This document shows, in pieces, positions 25,414 to 34,511 of a stretch of DNA of 64,000 nt; the first letter of the stretch is position 1; the number at the start of each line of letters is the position of its first letter. Under the pieces are notes generated by a model. It searched no databases and was not told where the DNA came from. It was given only the letters and a program-made list of their open reading frames with translations. The DNA is taken from assembly GCF_900167255.1 (NCBI RefSeq), contig NZ_FUYB01000007.1:1-64000 (forward strand), given 5' to 3'. The position numbers and the translations under genes are program-made. The DNA is from Thiothrix eikelboomii (GTDB taxonomy: Bacteria > Pseudomonadota > Gammaproteobacteria > Thiotrichales > Thiotrichaceae).

Positions 25414-26148
25414 GTGAACGAAACCTCTAATCAGACCTATACCTTTGGTACTGCCAGCTTTGAAATTCTGCTATTGCTGGTAGCTGCTTTTTTAGTGGGC
25501 GCTTTAGTCTGCTATCTACTCAAGAAAATGGGCTTATGCTGTAAAAACAAGGCAGTAATCCCAACAACTTTATTGACTACAGAAGACACTCCCGAATTAA
25601 TTGACCCAGTAGCACAAATGCGAGCACGGATTAACTCGACCGCGCCTACGGCCAGTTACCCGCCTCCGCTCCATTCGCAAATGCCTAAGATGGAACACGA
25701 AACTCTCTATGAAGCTGATTTGCGTAGCCTATTAAAAGGGCGTAGCAGTGAGGAAACAACTCCACCCTCCAATTCCCCCCCCGCGAATCGCCCAACGGTT
25801 TTCCCAAGTCGTGTTAGCCCAGCAGCTCCACCTAAAGCCACACAAACGACCGAAACGACGATTGCGCCCTTAGTCTTACCTGCTGAGGATCATGTGGATG
25901 ATTTGAAAAAACTGGAAGGAATTGGCCCGAAAATTGAAAAACTACTGAATGAAGCGGGCATTAAAAGCTATGTTAAATTAGCAACGATGGATCGTGATAC
26001 TTTAAAAGCGATCTTAGATGCAGGTGGCAGCCAGTTTAAACTGCATGAACCTAAATCTTGGCCCTATCAAGCAGAATTAGCCGCTAAACAAAACTGGCAG
26101 CGCTTAAAAGAATACCAAGACTTTCTGATCTCAGGGCGTAATTCCTAG
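25414..26148 (+). CDS. Membrane-anchored protein with C-terminal helix-hairpin-helix domain
   Basis: The 244 residues start at a GTG with AAGGA upstream. There is one membrane helix (about 14-35), Cys-Cys at the cytoplasmic side, a Pro-rich linker, and a C-terminal domain beginning DDLKKLEGIGPKIEKLLNEAG, the helix-hairpin-helix signature, with the ending PKSWPYQAELAAKQNW that commonly follows it in this family. Such domains bind DNA or act as protein docking units; which applies is unknown. Its neighbours, an OmpA-like rod and a small membrane protein, suggest an envelope complex. Confidence 0.75.
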   Translation: MNETSNQTYTFGTASFEILLLLVAAFLVGALVCYLLKKMGLCCKNKAVIPTTLLTTEDTPELIDPVAQMRARINSTAPTASYPPPLHSQMPKMEHETLYEADLRSLLKGRSSEETTPPSNSPPANRPTVFPSRVSPAAPPKATQTTETTIAPLVLPAEDHVDDLKKLEGIGPKIEKLLNEAGIKSYVKLATMDRDTLKAILDAGGSQFKLHEPKSWPYQAELAAKQNWQRLKEYQDFLISGRNS

Positions 26149-26160
26149 TCCAACATGCTG

Positions 26161-26189
26161 GCAGCTCTTCAAGCATAACGAAGAGCTGC
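26161..26189. terminator. Hairpin between convergent genes
   Basis: GCAGCTCTTC (26161-26170) and GAAGAGCTGC (26180-26189) form a perfect 10-bp stem with a 9-nt loop in the 60-bp gap between the helix-hairpin-helix gene and pgsA. There is no long T tract, so its termination strength is uncertain. Confidence 0.45.
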
Positions 26190-26208
26190 TGGTTGACTCA
26201 TTAATGGC

Positions 26209-26763
26209 CTAGGCTGCTTTGATCCCATCAAAAGCCGTGCGTAAATACTGCAACATGGAGACTAAGGTCAAAATCGTTGCCAGTACTAAAGCCATGATCC
26301 CAAGCTCACGCATTGGCAAGATACCGAATAAATCTTGGTTATATAACAAAAAAATCAAGGCAATAATCTGAAAAGTCGTTTTCAGTTTACCCATAAAAGC
26401 AACGGCCACCTTACCTCTTAAACCGATCTGAGCCATCCATTCGCGTAAAGCTGAAATAACAATTTCACGACCAATAATAATCATACCCGCCAAGGTGAAC
26501 CAGATATTCGCCTCACGCTCAACAATTAACAGCATCGCCACGGCTACAATCAATTTATCCGCGACCGGATCAAGGAAAGCACCAAAGCGTGATTCTTGCT
26601 GCCATTTACGCGCGAAATAGCCATCTGCCCAATCTGTTAATCCGGCTAAACCAAAAGTGAAGGCTGCGGCAAATGCAGCCCAAGGTCGATCTAAATAAAA
26701 AAATAGGATCAGTAAAGGAATAAAAGCAATCCGCACCCAAGTGAGTAGGATGGGTAGGTTCAT
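26209..26763 (-). CDS. pgsA: CDP-diacylglycerol-glycerol-3-phosphate phosphatidyltransferase PgsA
   Basis: PgsA makes phosphatidylglycerol phosphate, the committed step to phosphatidylglycerol and cardiolipin. The 184 residues are membrane-embedded and carry the CDP-alcohol transferase motif, spread over TDWADGYFARKW and RFGAFLDPVADKL (Asp-Gly, Ala-Arg, Gly and two Asp). I start at the ATG at 26761-26763; an in-frame TTG lies three codons before it. It follows uvrC by a few bases, the widespread uvrC-pgsA order. Confidence 0.93.
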   Translation of the reverse strand: MNLPILLTWVRIAFIPLLILFFYLDRPWAAFAAAFTFGLAGLTDWADGYFARKWQQESRFGAFLDPVADKLIVAVAMLLIVEREANIWFTLAGMIIIGREIVISALREWMAQIGLRGKVAVAFMGKLKTTFQIIALIFLLYNQDLFGILPMRELGIMALVLATILTLVSMLQYLRTAFDGIKAA

Positions 26764-26772
26764 CGTTTTCAA

Positions 26773-28599
26773 CTACCGATCTCCATTAAATTTATCGTAA
26801 ATTTTTTGTGCTAGTGCCAAGCTAATACTAGGCACTTTCGTCAACTCTTCGACACTAGCACGCTCAATCGCTCGTAAACCACCAAACTGCTTTAACAAAA
26901 GCTGGCGGCGCTTCGCACCTAAGCCGACTATTTCTTCCAACGCCGATTGGGTGCGCGCTTTCTGGCGGCGTGCACGATGACCCGTAATGGCAAAACGATG
27001 CGCCTCATCTCGAATCTGCTGTACTAAATGTAAAGCTGGCGAATGCTCTGGCAAATTTAACCGCTGCGTATTATTTTCAATAATCAAGGTCTCTAGCCCC
27101 GGCTTACGTCCCTCCCCTTTAGCCACCCCAACCACCGTTAGCTTGCTAATAGCTAGAGACTCCAAAACCTTCAGCGCTTGTGCAACTTGCCCACTACCGC
27201 CATCAATGAAAAGAATATCAGGCAGTTTACCCTCTTGCTCAGTCCCCCGACGAAAACGGCGCGTCAGGGCTTGATGCATCGCTGCATAATCATCGCCTGC
27301 TTGAATACCCTTAATATTATAGCGCCGATATTCTGCTTTGACCGGACCTTCCATTCCAAACACGACACATGATGCAACCGTTGCCTCCCCCATCGTATGA
27401 CTAATATCAAAACATTCCATTCGTGCAGGTGGCGTGGCTAAACCCAAAGCAGCCTGTAAGGCGAATAAGCGCTGGCGCATCCCTGCTTTGGAAGCAAGCT
27501 GCATGTGTAAGGACTGCTCAGCATTTCGTGCGGCCATTTCCACCCATTTAGTTCGCTCCCCCCGCTGAGGCTGACGAATCACTACCTTCCGCTCTTGTTT
27601 GAGGGTCAGCATATCCTCGAGCACCGCCTGCTCCGCAGGTAGCTCGGAAACTAGCACCTCCCCCGGTACTTCATGATTCAAATAATATTGGGCAAGAAAA
27701 CTGGCTAGAATCTCATCGGTTTTGATTTCATCATCGGGTAATTCTGGAAAGAAATTCCGATTCCCTAAATTATGTCCATGCCGGATGGTGAAAACTTGCA
27801 CACTCGCCAAACCCGCCTCGGTAGCAATCGCCACCACATCGACATTGCCACTCGTACCAGTTACATATTGCTGCTGAGAAATATGCCGCAGGCTTTCAAT
27901 TAAATCGCGCTGCTCAGCCGCTTTCTCAAAATTTAAGGCGGCAGCGGATTGCTCCATCTTCACAACTAACTCATCAATCGCAGTTTGAGTATGGCCTTGC
28001 AAAAACTGCACCGCATGGCGAATACTGTCGGCATATTCATCTTGCGCAATCAAGCCCACACAAGGCGCACTGCAGCGTTTAATTTGATACTCCAAACATG
28101 GGCGCGAGCGATTTGCAAAGTAACTGTCTTCACATTGACGGGCTTTGAATAAACGCTTCATTAAATACAAAGTTTGACTGACGGCCCCTGAACTCGGATA
28201 AGGGCCAAAATACTGCCCCGGCTCTTTACGCGAGCCACGATAAAATTGAATACGCGGATATTCGTGCTTAGAAATATAAATATAAGGATAACCTTTGCCA
28301 TCTTTAAGGCGAATATTGTAATGCGGTGAATGCTGCTTAATCAGATTGCTTTCGAGTAGCAAAGCTTCTGCCTCCGTGCGAGTGATCGTCACCTCAACCC
28401 GCTGGATCTGCTGCACCATTGCATGAATACGTGCATTCGCCACTTTAGAACGAAAATAACTAGCAACCCGATTTTTCAGATCCTTCGCTTTGCCCACATA
28501 GAGAATTTCCTCGTTTTTGCCAAGCATACGATAGACTCCGGGCTTGTGAGGCACGGTGTTGAGGAAATCTTGGGGATCAAAAGCACTGGGGGTTTGCAT
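26773..28599 (-). CDS. uvrC: Excinuclease ABC subunit C (UvrC)
   Basis: UvrC makes both incisions in nucleotide-excision repair. I start at the ATG at 28597-28599 (608 residues, nearly the E. coli length); the frame runs 33 codons further up without family similarity. It has the GIY-YIG nuclease (HKPGVYRMLGKNEEILYVGKA), a zinc-site-like Cys cluster (CEDSYFANRSRPC, CSAPC), the UvrB-binding UVR helix, the RNase H-like second nuclease (ECFDISH, LFIDGGSGQ), and the C-terminal helix-hairpin-helix pair. Its partner uvrA is in this window at 50312. Confidence 0.95.
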   Translation of the reverse strand: MQTPSAFDPQDFLNTVPHKPGVYRMLGKNEEILYVGKAKDLKNRVASYFRSKVANARIHAMVQQIQRVEVTITRTEAEALLLESNLIKQHSPHYNIRLKDGKGYPYIYISKHEYPRIQFYRGSRKEPGQYFGPYPSSGAVSQTLYLMKRLFKARQCEDSYFANRSRPCLEYQIKRCSAPCVGLIAQDEYADSIRHAVQFLQGHTQTAIDELVVKMEQSAAALNFEKAAEQRDLIESLRHISQQQYVTGTSGNVDVVAIATEAGLASVQVFTIRHGHNLGNRNFFPELPDDEIKTDEILASFLAQYYLNHEVPGEVLVSELPAEQAVLEDMLTLKQERKVVIRQPQRGERTKWVEMAARNAEQSLHMQLASKAGMRQRLFALQAALGLATPPARMECFDISHTMGEATVASCVVFGMEGPVKAEYRRYNIKGIQAGDDYAAMHQALTRRFRRGTEQEGKLPDILFIDGGSGQVAQALKVLESLAISKLTVVGVAKGEGRKPGLETLIIENNTQRLNLPEHSPALHLVQQIRDEAHRFAITGHRARRQKARTQSALEEIVGLGAKRRQLLLKQFGGLRAIERASVEELTKVPSISLALAQKIYDKFNGDR

Positions 28600-28721
28600 G
28601 TGGCTATTTTGCCACAGATAGGCTAAAAATGGGAAAGAGTCTGGCTTGATGGTTTTTAGAAAATTAATCCTAGCTATACTTAACTCTAATTTAATCACCT
28701 ACCTATCTTCCAGAGCCTGCC

Positions 28722-29501
28722 ATGAGAATCAAACAATACCAAGTCGATGCTTTTGCAAACCGTGCCTTTGAAGGTAACCCTGCTGCAGTTTGTCCACTGG
28801 AGCATTGGCTGGATGATGCTCAATTACAAGCCATTGCTGAGGAAAACAACTTATCAGAGACAGCGTTTTTTGTTTCATCAGGCAACGGATTTAAGCTGCG
28901 CTGGTTTACGCCAGTTGAAGAAGTGGATCTGTGTGGACATGCAACCTTAGCTGCCGCACATGTCCTCTTTCAGATACTGGGTTATTCTGGCTCAAGCCTT
29001 CGCTTCGACACTCGTAGTGGTCCCTTATTCGTTAACAAGCAGGGCGACTTATTACAAATCGACCTCCCCGCCTCTCCACCCACTCATTGCGAAGCGCCTG
29101 CGGCGCTGATCAAGGGCTTAGGCGTGCAACCGATTGAGGTCTTGGCTGCTAGCGATTATCTGGTTGTTTTTGATAGTGAAACCACTATCCGTGCTATTCA
29201 ACCAGACCCTCATCAGCTGTCACAGCTGGATTTGCAAGGCATCATTATTACTGCTCCGGGTGATGAGGTCGATTTTGTTAGCCGCTTCTTTGCACCTCAA
29301 TTAGGCATACCTGAAGATCCCGTGACAGGCTCTGCCCATTGTGTATTGACACCTTATTGGGCTGATAAACTTAACAAAAACCTGTTATCCGCTAAACAAG
29401 TTTCTAAGCGAGGCGGCAGTCTCACCTGTGAGCTACAAGCTGACCGAGTATTATTATCGGGCAGTGCAGTCACTTTTATGGAAGCTGAAATTAATTTTTA
29501 A
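28722..29501 (+). CDS. PhzF-family isomerase/epimerase-like protein
   Basis: The family shares the diaminopimelate epimerase fold. The 259 residues start with QYQVDAFANRAFEGNPAAV, then ENNLSETAFFV with the catalytic glutamate of PhzF, VDLCGHATLAAAHV, and near the end SRFFAPQLGIPEDPVTGSAHC, all family hallmarks. The natural substrate is unknown; no phenazine genes are nearby. A CAGAG-type weak ribosome site precedes the ATG. Confidence 0.85.
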   Translation: MRIKQYQVDAFANRAFEGNPAAVCPLEHWLDDAQLQAIAEENNLSETAFFVSSGNGFKLRWFTPVEEVDLCGHATLAAAHVLFQILGYSGSSLRFDTRSGPLFVNKQGDLLQIDLPASPPTHCEAPAALIKGLGVQPIEVLAASDYLVVFDSETTIRAIQPDPHQLSQLDLQGIIITAPGDEVDFVSRFFAPQLGIPEDPVTGSAHCVLTPYWADKLNKNLLSAKQVSKRGGSLTCELQADRVLLSGSAVTFMEAEINF

Positions 29502-29511
29502 GCTATGCCGT

Positions 29512-29841
29512 TCAATGCACCACCATCTTCGAAAATAAATTAATCACTAACACGCCCGCAATGATCAGCCCCATTCCAATCACGGCGGGTAAATCCAAAC
29601 GTTCGTGATAAAACAACACGCCTACCAAACTAATCAAAACAATCCCAAGCCCTGACCAGATCGCATAGGTAATCCCTAAAGGAATCGTGCGTAAAGCCAA
29701 AGTCATGAAATAAAACGCACTGCCATAGGCAATAATCATAATCACGGTTGGCCAAAGCTTAGTAAACTCAGCCGAGTTTCTTAAAGCACTGGTCGCGACT
29801 ACTTCCGATAGAATGGCAATCGCCAAATAAAAATAAGCCAT
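29512..29841 (-). CDS. Small multidrug resistance (SMR) transporter
   Basis: SMR proteins are dimeric proton-coupled exporters of lipophilic cations or guanidinium. The 109 residues have four membrane helices, the essential membrane glutamate (Glu13 in ILSEVVAT), LALRTIPLGITYAIWSGLGIVLI, and a final helix. The AIWSGLG segment and the first helix resemble EmrE/QacE more than guanidinium exporters, but this is a weak call. It starts 10 bp after the stop of the NamZ-like gene and is probably co-transcribed. Confidence 0.82.
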   Translation of the reverse strand: MAYFYLAIAILSEVVATSALRNSAEFTKLWPTVIMIIAYGSAFYFMTLALRTIPLGITYAIWSGLGIVLISLVGVLFYHERLDLPAVIGMGLIIAGVLVINLFSKMVVH

Positions 29842-29851
29842 AAATCCCCGA

Positions 29852-31054
29852 TTAATACAGTAGATAAGCTTGGCGTTGTTCTAACCATGCCTGCTCATCT
29901 GCGTTGGTTAAATGCTCTAAATCAGCCACTTGTGCAGCCGGATCATCCACCCACTCACGCAATAAAGGCGAGCCATTGATCACATCAATCGCCAGCTTAT
30001 CCAGTTCATATTCATAAGGAAAATTCCGCCACAGCGGATAATCCGGTTGTAATAAGCGCAAAGCTTTAAACGCTAAAGCCTGCACCCGCCAAGGTTTAAA
30101 GCGCTGATGCTGATAGTCGGTATCTTCCACATGAATTTGCACACCTGCACAGAGCTTGCCAACATACTTATGGAAAGTCGGTTCAAACCAGCATTCGCGT
30201 AAACGGCAACCTTGTAGCCAGTCGGGTGCTAATTGATACATAAGCTTGAGGAGCGCCGTGGTATCAAGATCTGGTGCACCAAACAGCTCTAAAGGTCGAG
30301 TCGTACCCCGTCCCTCTGAAAGAGTCGTCCCCTCTAACATCACCGTGCCTGCATAACAGCGTGCCATACTGAGATTAGGCGCATTGGGGCTAGGATTGAT
30401 CCAGGCGCGCTCCCCCAAAGGCCAACCAAAACCGGGGGCTAGCTCGGGTTGCCAAGCTTGCATAGTAATCACTTGATACTCGACATCCAGCTTGAATCTA
30501 TCCACAAACCAGCGTCCTAATTCCCCCATCGTCATACCGTGGCGCATGGGCATCGGGGCTGCACCAACAAAACTTTCCCAACCTTGGCGCAGACTCAATC
30601 CTTCCACGGGGCGGCCAACTGGATTAGGTCGATCTAAGACCCAAACCGCTTTGCCTGTTTGTGCCGCCGCCTCTAGCACATAGGCTAAACTGGTAATAAA
30701 AGTATAAATCCGGCAACCTAAATCCTGTAAATCGACTAGCAAAACATCAAAAGTCTCCATCATCGCTGCACTGGGGCGGCGGACTTCACCATAAAGGCTA
30801 AACACAGGAATTTTATACTTAGGATCAATGAAATCTGGTGATTCCATCATATTATCTTGCTGATCACCTTTAATCCCATGCTGTGGACCAAAAGCAGCAG
30901 TGAGCTTTATATCGTTGAATTGCGCTAAAGCATCGACAGCATGGGTTAAATCAGCAGTGACTGAAGCAGGATGCGCTAATAAAGCGATTCGTCTACCCGC
31001 TAGGGCAGCTCTCAAGGTCGGGTCTGCTAGAAAACGATCAATTCCAAACTGCAT
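29852..31054 (-). CDS. DUF1343 / NamZ-like exo-beta-N-acetylmuramidase family protein
   Basis: The 400 residues match the DUF1343 family, whose Bacillus member NamZ removes N-acetylmuramic acid from muropeptide ends. Seen: GIDRFLADPTLRAALAGRRIALLAHPAS, FGPQHGIKGDQQDNM, the SLYGEVRRPSAAMM segment, LLVDLQDLGCRIYTFITSL, VLDRPNPVGRPVEG and EGTTLSEGRGTTRPLE. The protein starts directly at the domain with no signal peptide, so it would act in the cytoplasm, in wall-fragment recycling if the activity is kept. The substrate is inferred. Confidence 0.8.
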   Translation of the reverse strand: MQFGIDRFLADPTLRAALAGRRIALLAHPASVTADLTHAVDALAQFNDIKLTAAFGPQHGIKGDQQDNMMESPDFIDPKYKIPVFSLYGEVRRPSAAMMETFDVLLVDLQDLGCRIYTFITSLAYVLEAAAQTGKAVWVLDRPNPVGRPVEGLSLRQGWESFVGAAPMPMRHGMTMGELGRWFVDRFKLDVEYQVITMQAWQPELAPGFGWPLGERAWINPSPNAPNLSMARCYAGTVMLEGTTLSEGRGTTRPLELFGAPDLDTTALLKLMYQLAPDWLQGCRLRECWFEPTFHKYVGKLCAGVQIHVEDTDYQHQRFKPWRVQALAFKALRLLQPDYPLWRNFPYEYELDKLAIDVINGSPLLREWVDDPAAQVADLEHLTNADEQAWLEQRQAYLLY

Positions 31055-31197
31055 GCTACTCTCTCAACTGGGCGCTCAAATCAGGCGCGTACTTTACAAG
31101 GATTAAGGCTTTAAGCCTAGCGAGCATTCAACGGGTATGCTTAGATAGCCGCATTCATTTTCAAAGTTTTTTAAACTTCAAGTATGAGGACTGTTCT

Positions 31198-31605
31198 ATG
31201 ACGATGGATGAAGCACAAGGTTTACAACCCAAAGGCCATTTATTATTACGTACTGTAGCCATGCCTGCTGATACCAATCCCAACGGGGATATTTTTGGCG
31301 GATGGATTATGGCACAGATGGATATTTCAGGTGGCATTATGGCAAAAGAACTCGCCCAAGGGCGGGTGGCCACGATTGCAGTGAATGCCATGAAATTTAT
31401 ACGCCCAGTCAAGGTCGGGGATGTAGTCGCCTGCTATGGGACTTTAGTTCGTACTGGCACGACCTCCTTGACCATTCACCTGCAAACTTGGGTCAAACCT
31501 GCTTGGCGTGACCCTGACTGTGGGCTATTTCAAGTCACAGAAGCCGATTTCGTCTATGTTGCGATTGATGAACAAGGCAAGAAGCGGCCGTTAGAAAAGC
31601 ACTAA
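31198..31605 (+). CDS. YciA-type acyl-CoA thioesterase (hotdog fold)
   Basis: YciA-like enzymes hydrolyse acyl-CoA esters. The 135 residues have the family motif ADTNPNGDIFGGWIMAQMD with the catalytic aspartate, then VAVNAMKFIRPVKVGDVVACYG and the hotdog helix SGGIMAKELA. Cytoplasmic, with no signal peptide. The ATG at 31198 follows TGAGGA. A second ATG is two codons later. Confidence 0.88.
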   Translation: MTMDEAQGLQPKGHLLLRTVAMPADTNPNGDIFGGWIMAQMDISGGIMAKELAQGRVATIAVNAMKFIRPVKVGDVVACYGTLVRTGTTSLTIHLQTWVKPAWRDPDCGLFQVTEADFVYVAIDEQGKKRPLEKH

Positions 31606-31631
31606 TGCCACCGCGACCAAACGCTGAAAGT

Positions 31632-32570
31632 TTAAGATTGGCGCTGTGCTTGAGTGCGGCGCTGCCACCAACCCGCAAACCAGCCATAGCCACTGACAAT
31701 CACCAAGCCCAGTAATACCAAGCTCGCACCCGCGATAAAATGCGGCTCTAAGGATTCATTGAGTAACAGCACCCCAAATAAAACCCCAAATAAAGGTGTT
31801 AGGAACGAAAAAATCCCTAATTGCGCCGCCATATAACGTCGCAGTAAAGCGAACCAAATCAAAAAGCTGGCAAAGGAGACTAAAACGCCCTGAAACGCTA
31901 AGCTTGCCCATACCACTGGTGTCGACCTAAACTCGGCTTGCCCTGTCACCAGCGCAATAATCAACAGCAGCACAAAAGTAGCCACCAGTTGGTATTGTAG
32001 CGTTTCGGTCGCAGGCGCATTAGCCAAACTCGAACCACGTACCACTAAGGTCGTCAAGCCCCAAGCTAAGCCACTTAACACCCCTAGAAAATCCCCCCAT
32101 AGCATCTGGCTGCTGGCGGTTGTTGCTTGCCCATGCCCTAAAAAAGTGACCGCAATGCCCACAAAAGCCAACAAAACCCCCAGCCATTGCACGGCACTTA
32201 AACGCTCAGCCGGAAACAACCAATGCATCCCTAGCGCCACAAAAATCGGGGCGGTATAGACTAAGACGATCATGTGGGCAGCCGCCGTATAGCGTAGGCC
32301 TTCTGCCACAAATACAAACTCCACCGCAAATAACAAGCCAACCAACAAACCCGGCTTCCAATTTTGTGCAAGATGCATGCGCTCTTGCCGATAACGCATT
32401 AATAAGGCCACCAAAACTGCACTAATCCCCGAACGCAAAGCAATCAACAACATCGGGCTAATCTCATCCACAACCGCCTTTAAATGCGATTGTTGAACAC
32501 CCCACAGCATACATAGCAGCACCATAATGCCCATCGCTCTACCATCAAGGGCTTGGCGGGTATTTGGCAT
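31632..32570 (-). CDS. EamA-domain (DMT superfamily) membrane transporter
   Basis: The 312 residues form ten predicted membrane helices in two EamA repeats, the first starting MVLLCMLWGVQQSHLKAV and the second at LWGDFLGVLSGLAWGLTTLVV. Each repeat ends with a Leu-Pro/Glu-containing helix (SLTPLFGVLFGVLLLNESLEP, family-typical). This family exports metabolites or drugs; the substrate cannot be told from sequence. The final residues are cytoplasmic and basic. Confidence 0.85.
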   Translation of the reverse strand: MPNTRQALDGRAMGIMVLLCMLWGVQQSHLKAVVDEISPMLLIALRSGISAVLVALLMRYRQERMHLAQNWKPGLLVGLLFAVEFVFVAEGLRYTAAAHMIVLVYTAPIFVALGMHWLFPAERLSAVQWLGVLLAFVGIAVTFLGHGQATTASSQMLWGDFLGVLSGLAWGLTTLVVRGSSLANAPATETLQYQLVATFVLLLIIALVTGQAEFRSTPVVWASLAFQGVLVSFASFLIWFALLRRYMAAQLGIFSFLTPLFGVLFGVLLLNESLEPHFIAGASLVLLGLVIVSGYGWFAGWWQRRTQAQRQS

Positions 32571-32732
32571 AATAAAAATCCAGTGATTAATCAGGTGGTC
32601 GATTATCCCTTAGTTTAACAAGGCAAGCAGCAGAAATTCATCAAGCTACCGACCCTAAGGTCCACCGATTAAGCCAAGAACTTGCCTAGGCTGCATGCTA
32701 GACTTAAGCAGCTTTTCTAACTCAGACTCACT

Positions 32733-34511
32733 ATGGCTTATTTTTCAGCAAAACAGATCCAAACTCGCCCGTGCACGGATAAAACCTTCCACGATGCCAC
32801 CCATCGCTATCCGCCCTTGATTCAACGTATTCTGGCTGCACGCGGAATACATCATAGTGACGAGTTAAACTTCGCTTTAAAACAACTCCACCCCATCTCT
32901 AGCTTAAAAAATGTCAAAGCTGCCGCACAATTATTAGCTGAGGCCATTAGCCATCAGCAGAAGATCTTGATCGTAGGTGACTATGATGCTGATGGCGCAA
33001 CTGCAACAGCTTTATGTATCCGGGCTTTACATTTATGCGGGCATCAAGCCGTCGATTTCTTAGTCCCTGACCGTTTTAAATATGGTTATGGTTTAACACC
33101 CGCCATTGTGGAATTAGCGCAACCCTATCAACCGTGGCTACTGATGACTGTGGATAACGGAGTATCTAGCATTGAAGGGGTGGAAGCTGCTCAGGCTTTA
33201 GGGATGAAAACCTTAATCACCGATCATCATCTCCCCGGGCAACAACTCCCTGCCAGTGATGTGATGGTCAATCCTAATCAACCCCACGATGACTTTCCGT
33301 CCAAAGCCTTGGCCGGAGTTGGGGTAGCTTTCTATGTGATGCTCGCTTTAAAACAAGAATTGATCGCTCAAGGTTATTTTGCTAAACACAGTTTGCCCGA
33401 GCCGAATCTCGTTAGCCTATTAGATTTAGTCGCACTTGGCACCGTCGCGGATGTCGTTCCTTTAGATGCGAACAATCGGATTTTAGTAGAACAAGGTTTA
33501 CGGCGCATTCGTTCAGGTTCAGCCCATGCAGGTATTCATGCTTTGTTGACTATCGCCAAGAAAGATCCAAACCGAGTGGTAAGTAGTGATTTTGGCTTTG
33601 CGTGTGGGCCACGCTTAAATGCCGCCGGACGCTTAGCCGATATGGGGGTTGGCATTCGCTGCTTATTAACTGATGACCCCAAAGAAGCGACCCGCCTAGC
33701 CCTACAATTAGATAGCCTCAATCATGATCGCCGCCAAATTGAGGCCGACATGAAAGAAGATGCTGAACACATTATGCAAGCTTTAGGGTTTGAACGCCAA
33801 AGCAAGCTGCCACCCATTATGTGCTTGCATCAAGCGGATTGGCATGAAGGCGTGGTCGGGATTTTAGCCTCCCGTCTCAAAGACCGCTATCACCGCCCGG
33901 TGATTGTATTTGCAAATTCTGAGGGAGGTTGGCTGAAAGGCTCAGGGCGTTGTATTGAAGGCTTACATTTACGCGATTTAATTGATGAGGTCGCCACTCA
34001 ACATCCGGGCATGATTCAACGCTTCGGTGGGCATGCGATGGCTGCTGGGCTGACGCTAGCGGCGGAGCATTTCCAACAATTTCAAACCAGTATCATCGCG
34101 GCGGTTAATCGTCAAACTCAACCTGACACCTTCCGCGAAACTATTTACACCGACGGTGGCCTCACTCCCTCGGAACTAAGTCTATCGACAGCAGAGCAAT
34201 TGCAGGCTTTAGCCCCTTGGGGACAATGGTTTCCTGAACCACAATTTGAAGGTGAGTTTGAGATTAAACGCCTGCAAATCCTCAAAGATTTACATGTCAA
34301 GGCGACTCTGCTACCGATTGATGCCCAAGCCGGATACAGCTTAGTTTCAGCAGTCACGGCCTTGCAGTTTTTTGCCGACCTCGATCAATGGCCAACTGAA
34401 GGCGAGCGGGTGCGCATCATTTATAGGCTCAGTGTGAATGAATATCGCCATGAGCGCTCACTACAATTAATAGTCGCCTATCTTCTGCCGAACTCAGCCA
34501 AGGCTACTTAG
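32733..34511 (+). CDS. recJ: Single-stranded-DNA-specific exonuclease RecJ
   Basis: RecJ digests single-stranded DNA from 5' ends in recombination, mismatch and base-excision repair. The 592 residues have DHH motifs I-IV (VGDYDADGATATAL, TVDNGVS, ITDHHLPG, GTVADVVPL), the RLNAAGRLADMG segment, and the DHHA1 GGHAMAAGLTL, then an OB fold. Length is the normal one (577 in E. coli). Its stop overlaps the convergent tsaB by 4 bp. Confidence 0.95.
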   Translation: MAYFSAKQIQTRPCTDKTFHDATHRYPPLIQRILAARGIHHSDELNFALKQLHPISSLKNVKAAAQLLAEAISHQQKILIVGDYDADGATATALCIRALHLCGHQAVDFLVPDRFKYGYGLTPAIVELAQPYQPWLLMTVDNGVSSIEGVEAAQALGMKTLITDHHLPGQQLPASDVMVNPNQPHDDFPSKALAGVGVAFYVMLALKQELIAQGYFAKHSLPEPNLVSLLDLVALGTVADVVPLDANNRILVEQGLRRIRSGSAHAGIHALLTIAKKDPNRVVSSDFGFACGPRLNAAGRLADMGVGIRCLLTDDPKEATRLALQLDSLNHDRRQIEADMKEDAEHIMQALGFERQSKLPPIMCLHQADWHEGVVGILASRLKDRYHRPVIVFANSEGGWLKGSGRCIEGLHLRDLIDEVATQHPGMIQRFGGHAMAAGLTLAAEHFQQFQTSIIAAVNRQTQPDTFRETIYTDGGLTPSELSLSTAEQLQALAPWGQWFPEPQFEGEFEIKRLQILKDLHVKATLLPIDAQAGYSLVSAVTALQFFADLDQWPTEGERVRIIYRLSVNEYRHERSLQLIVAYLLPNSAKAT

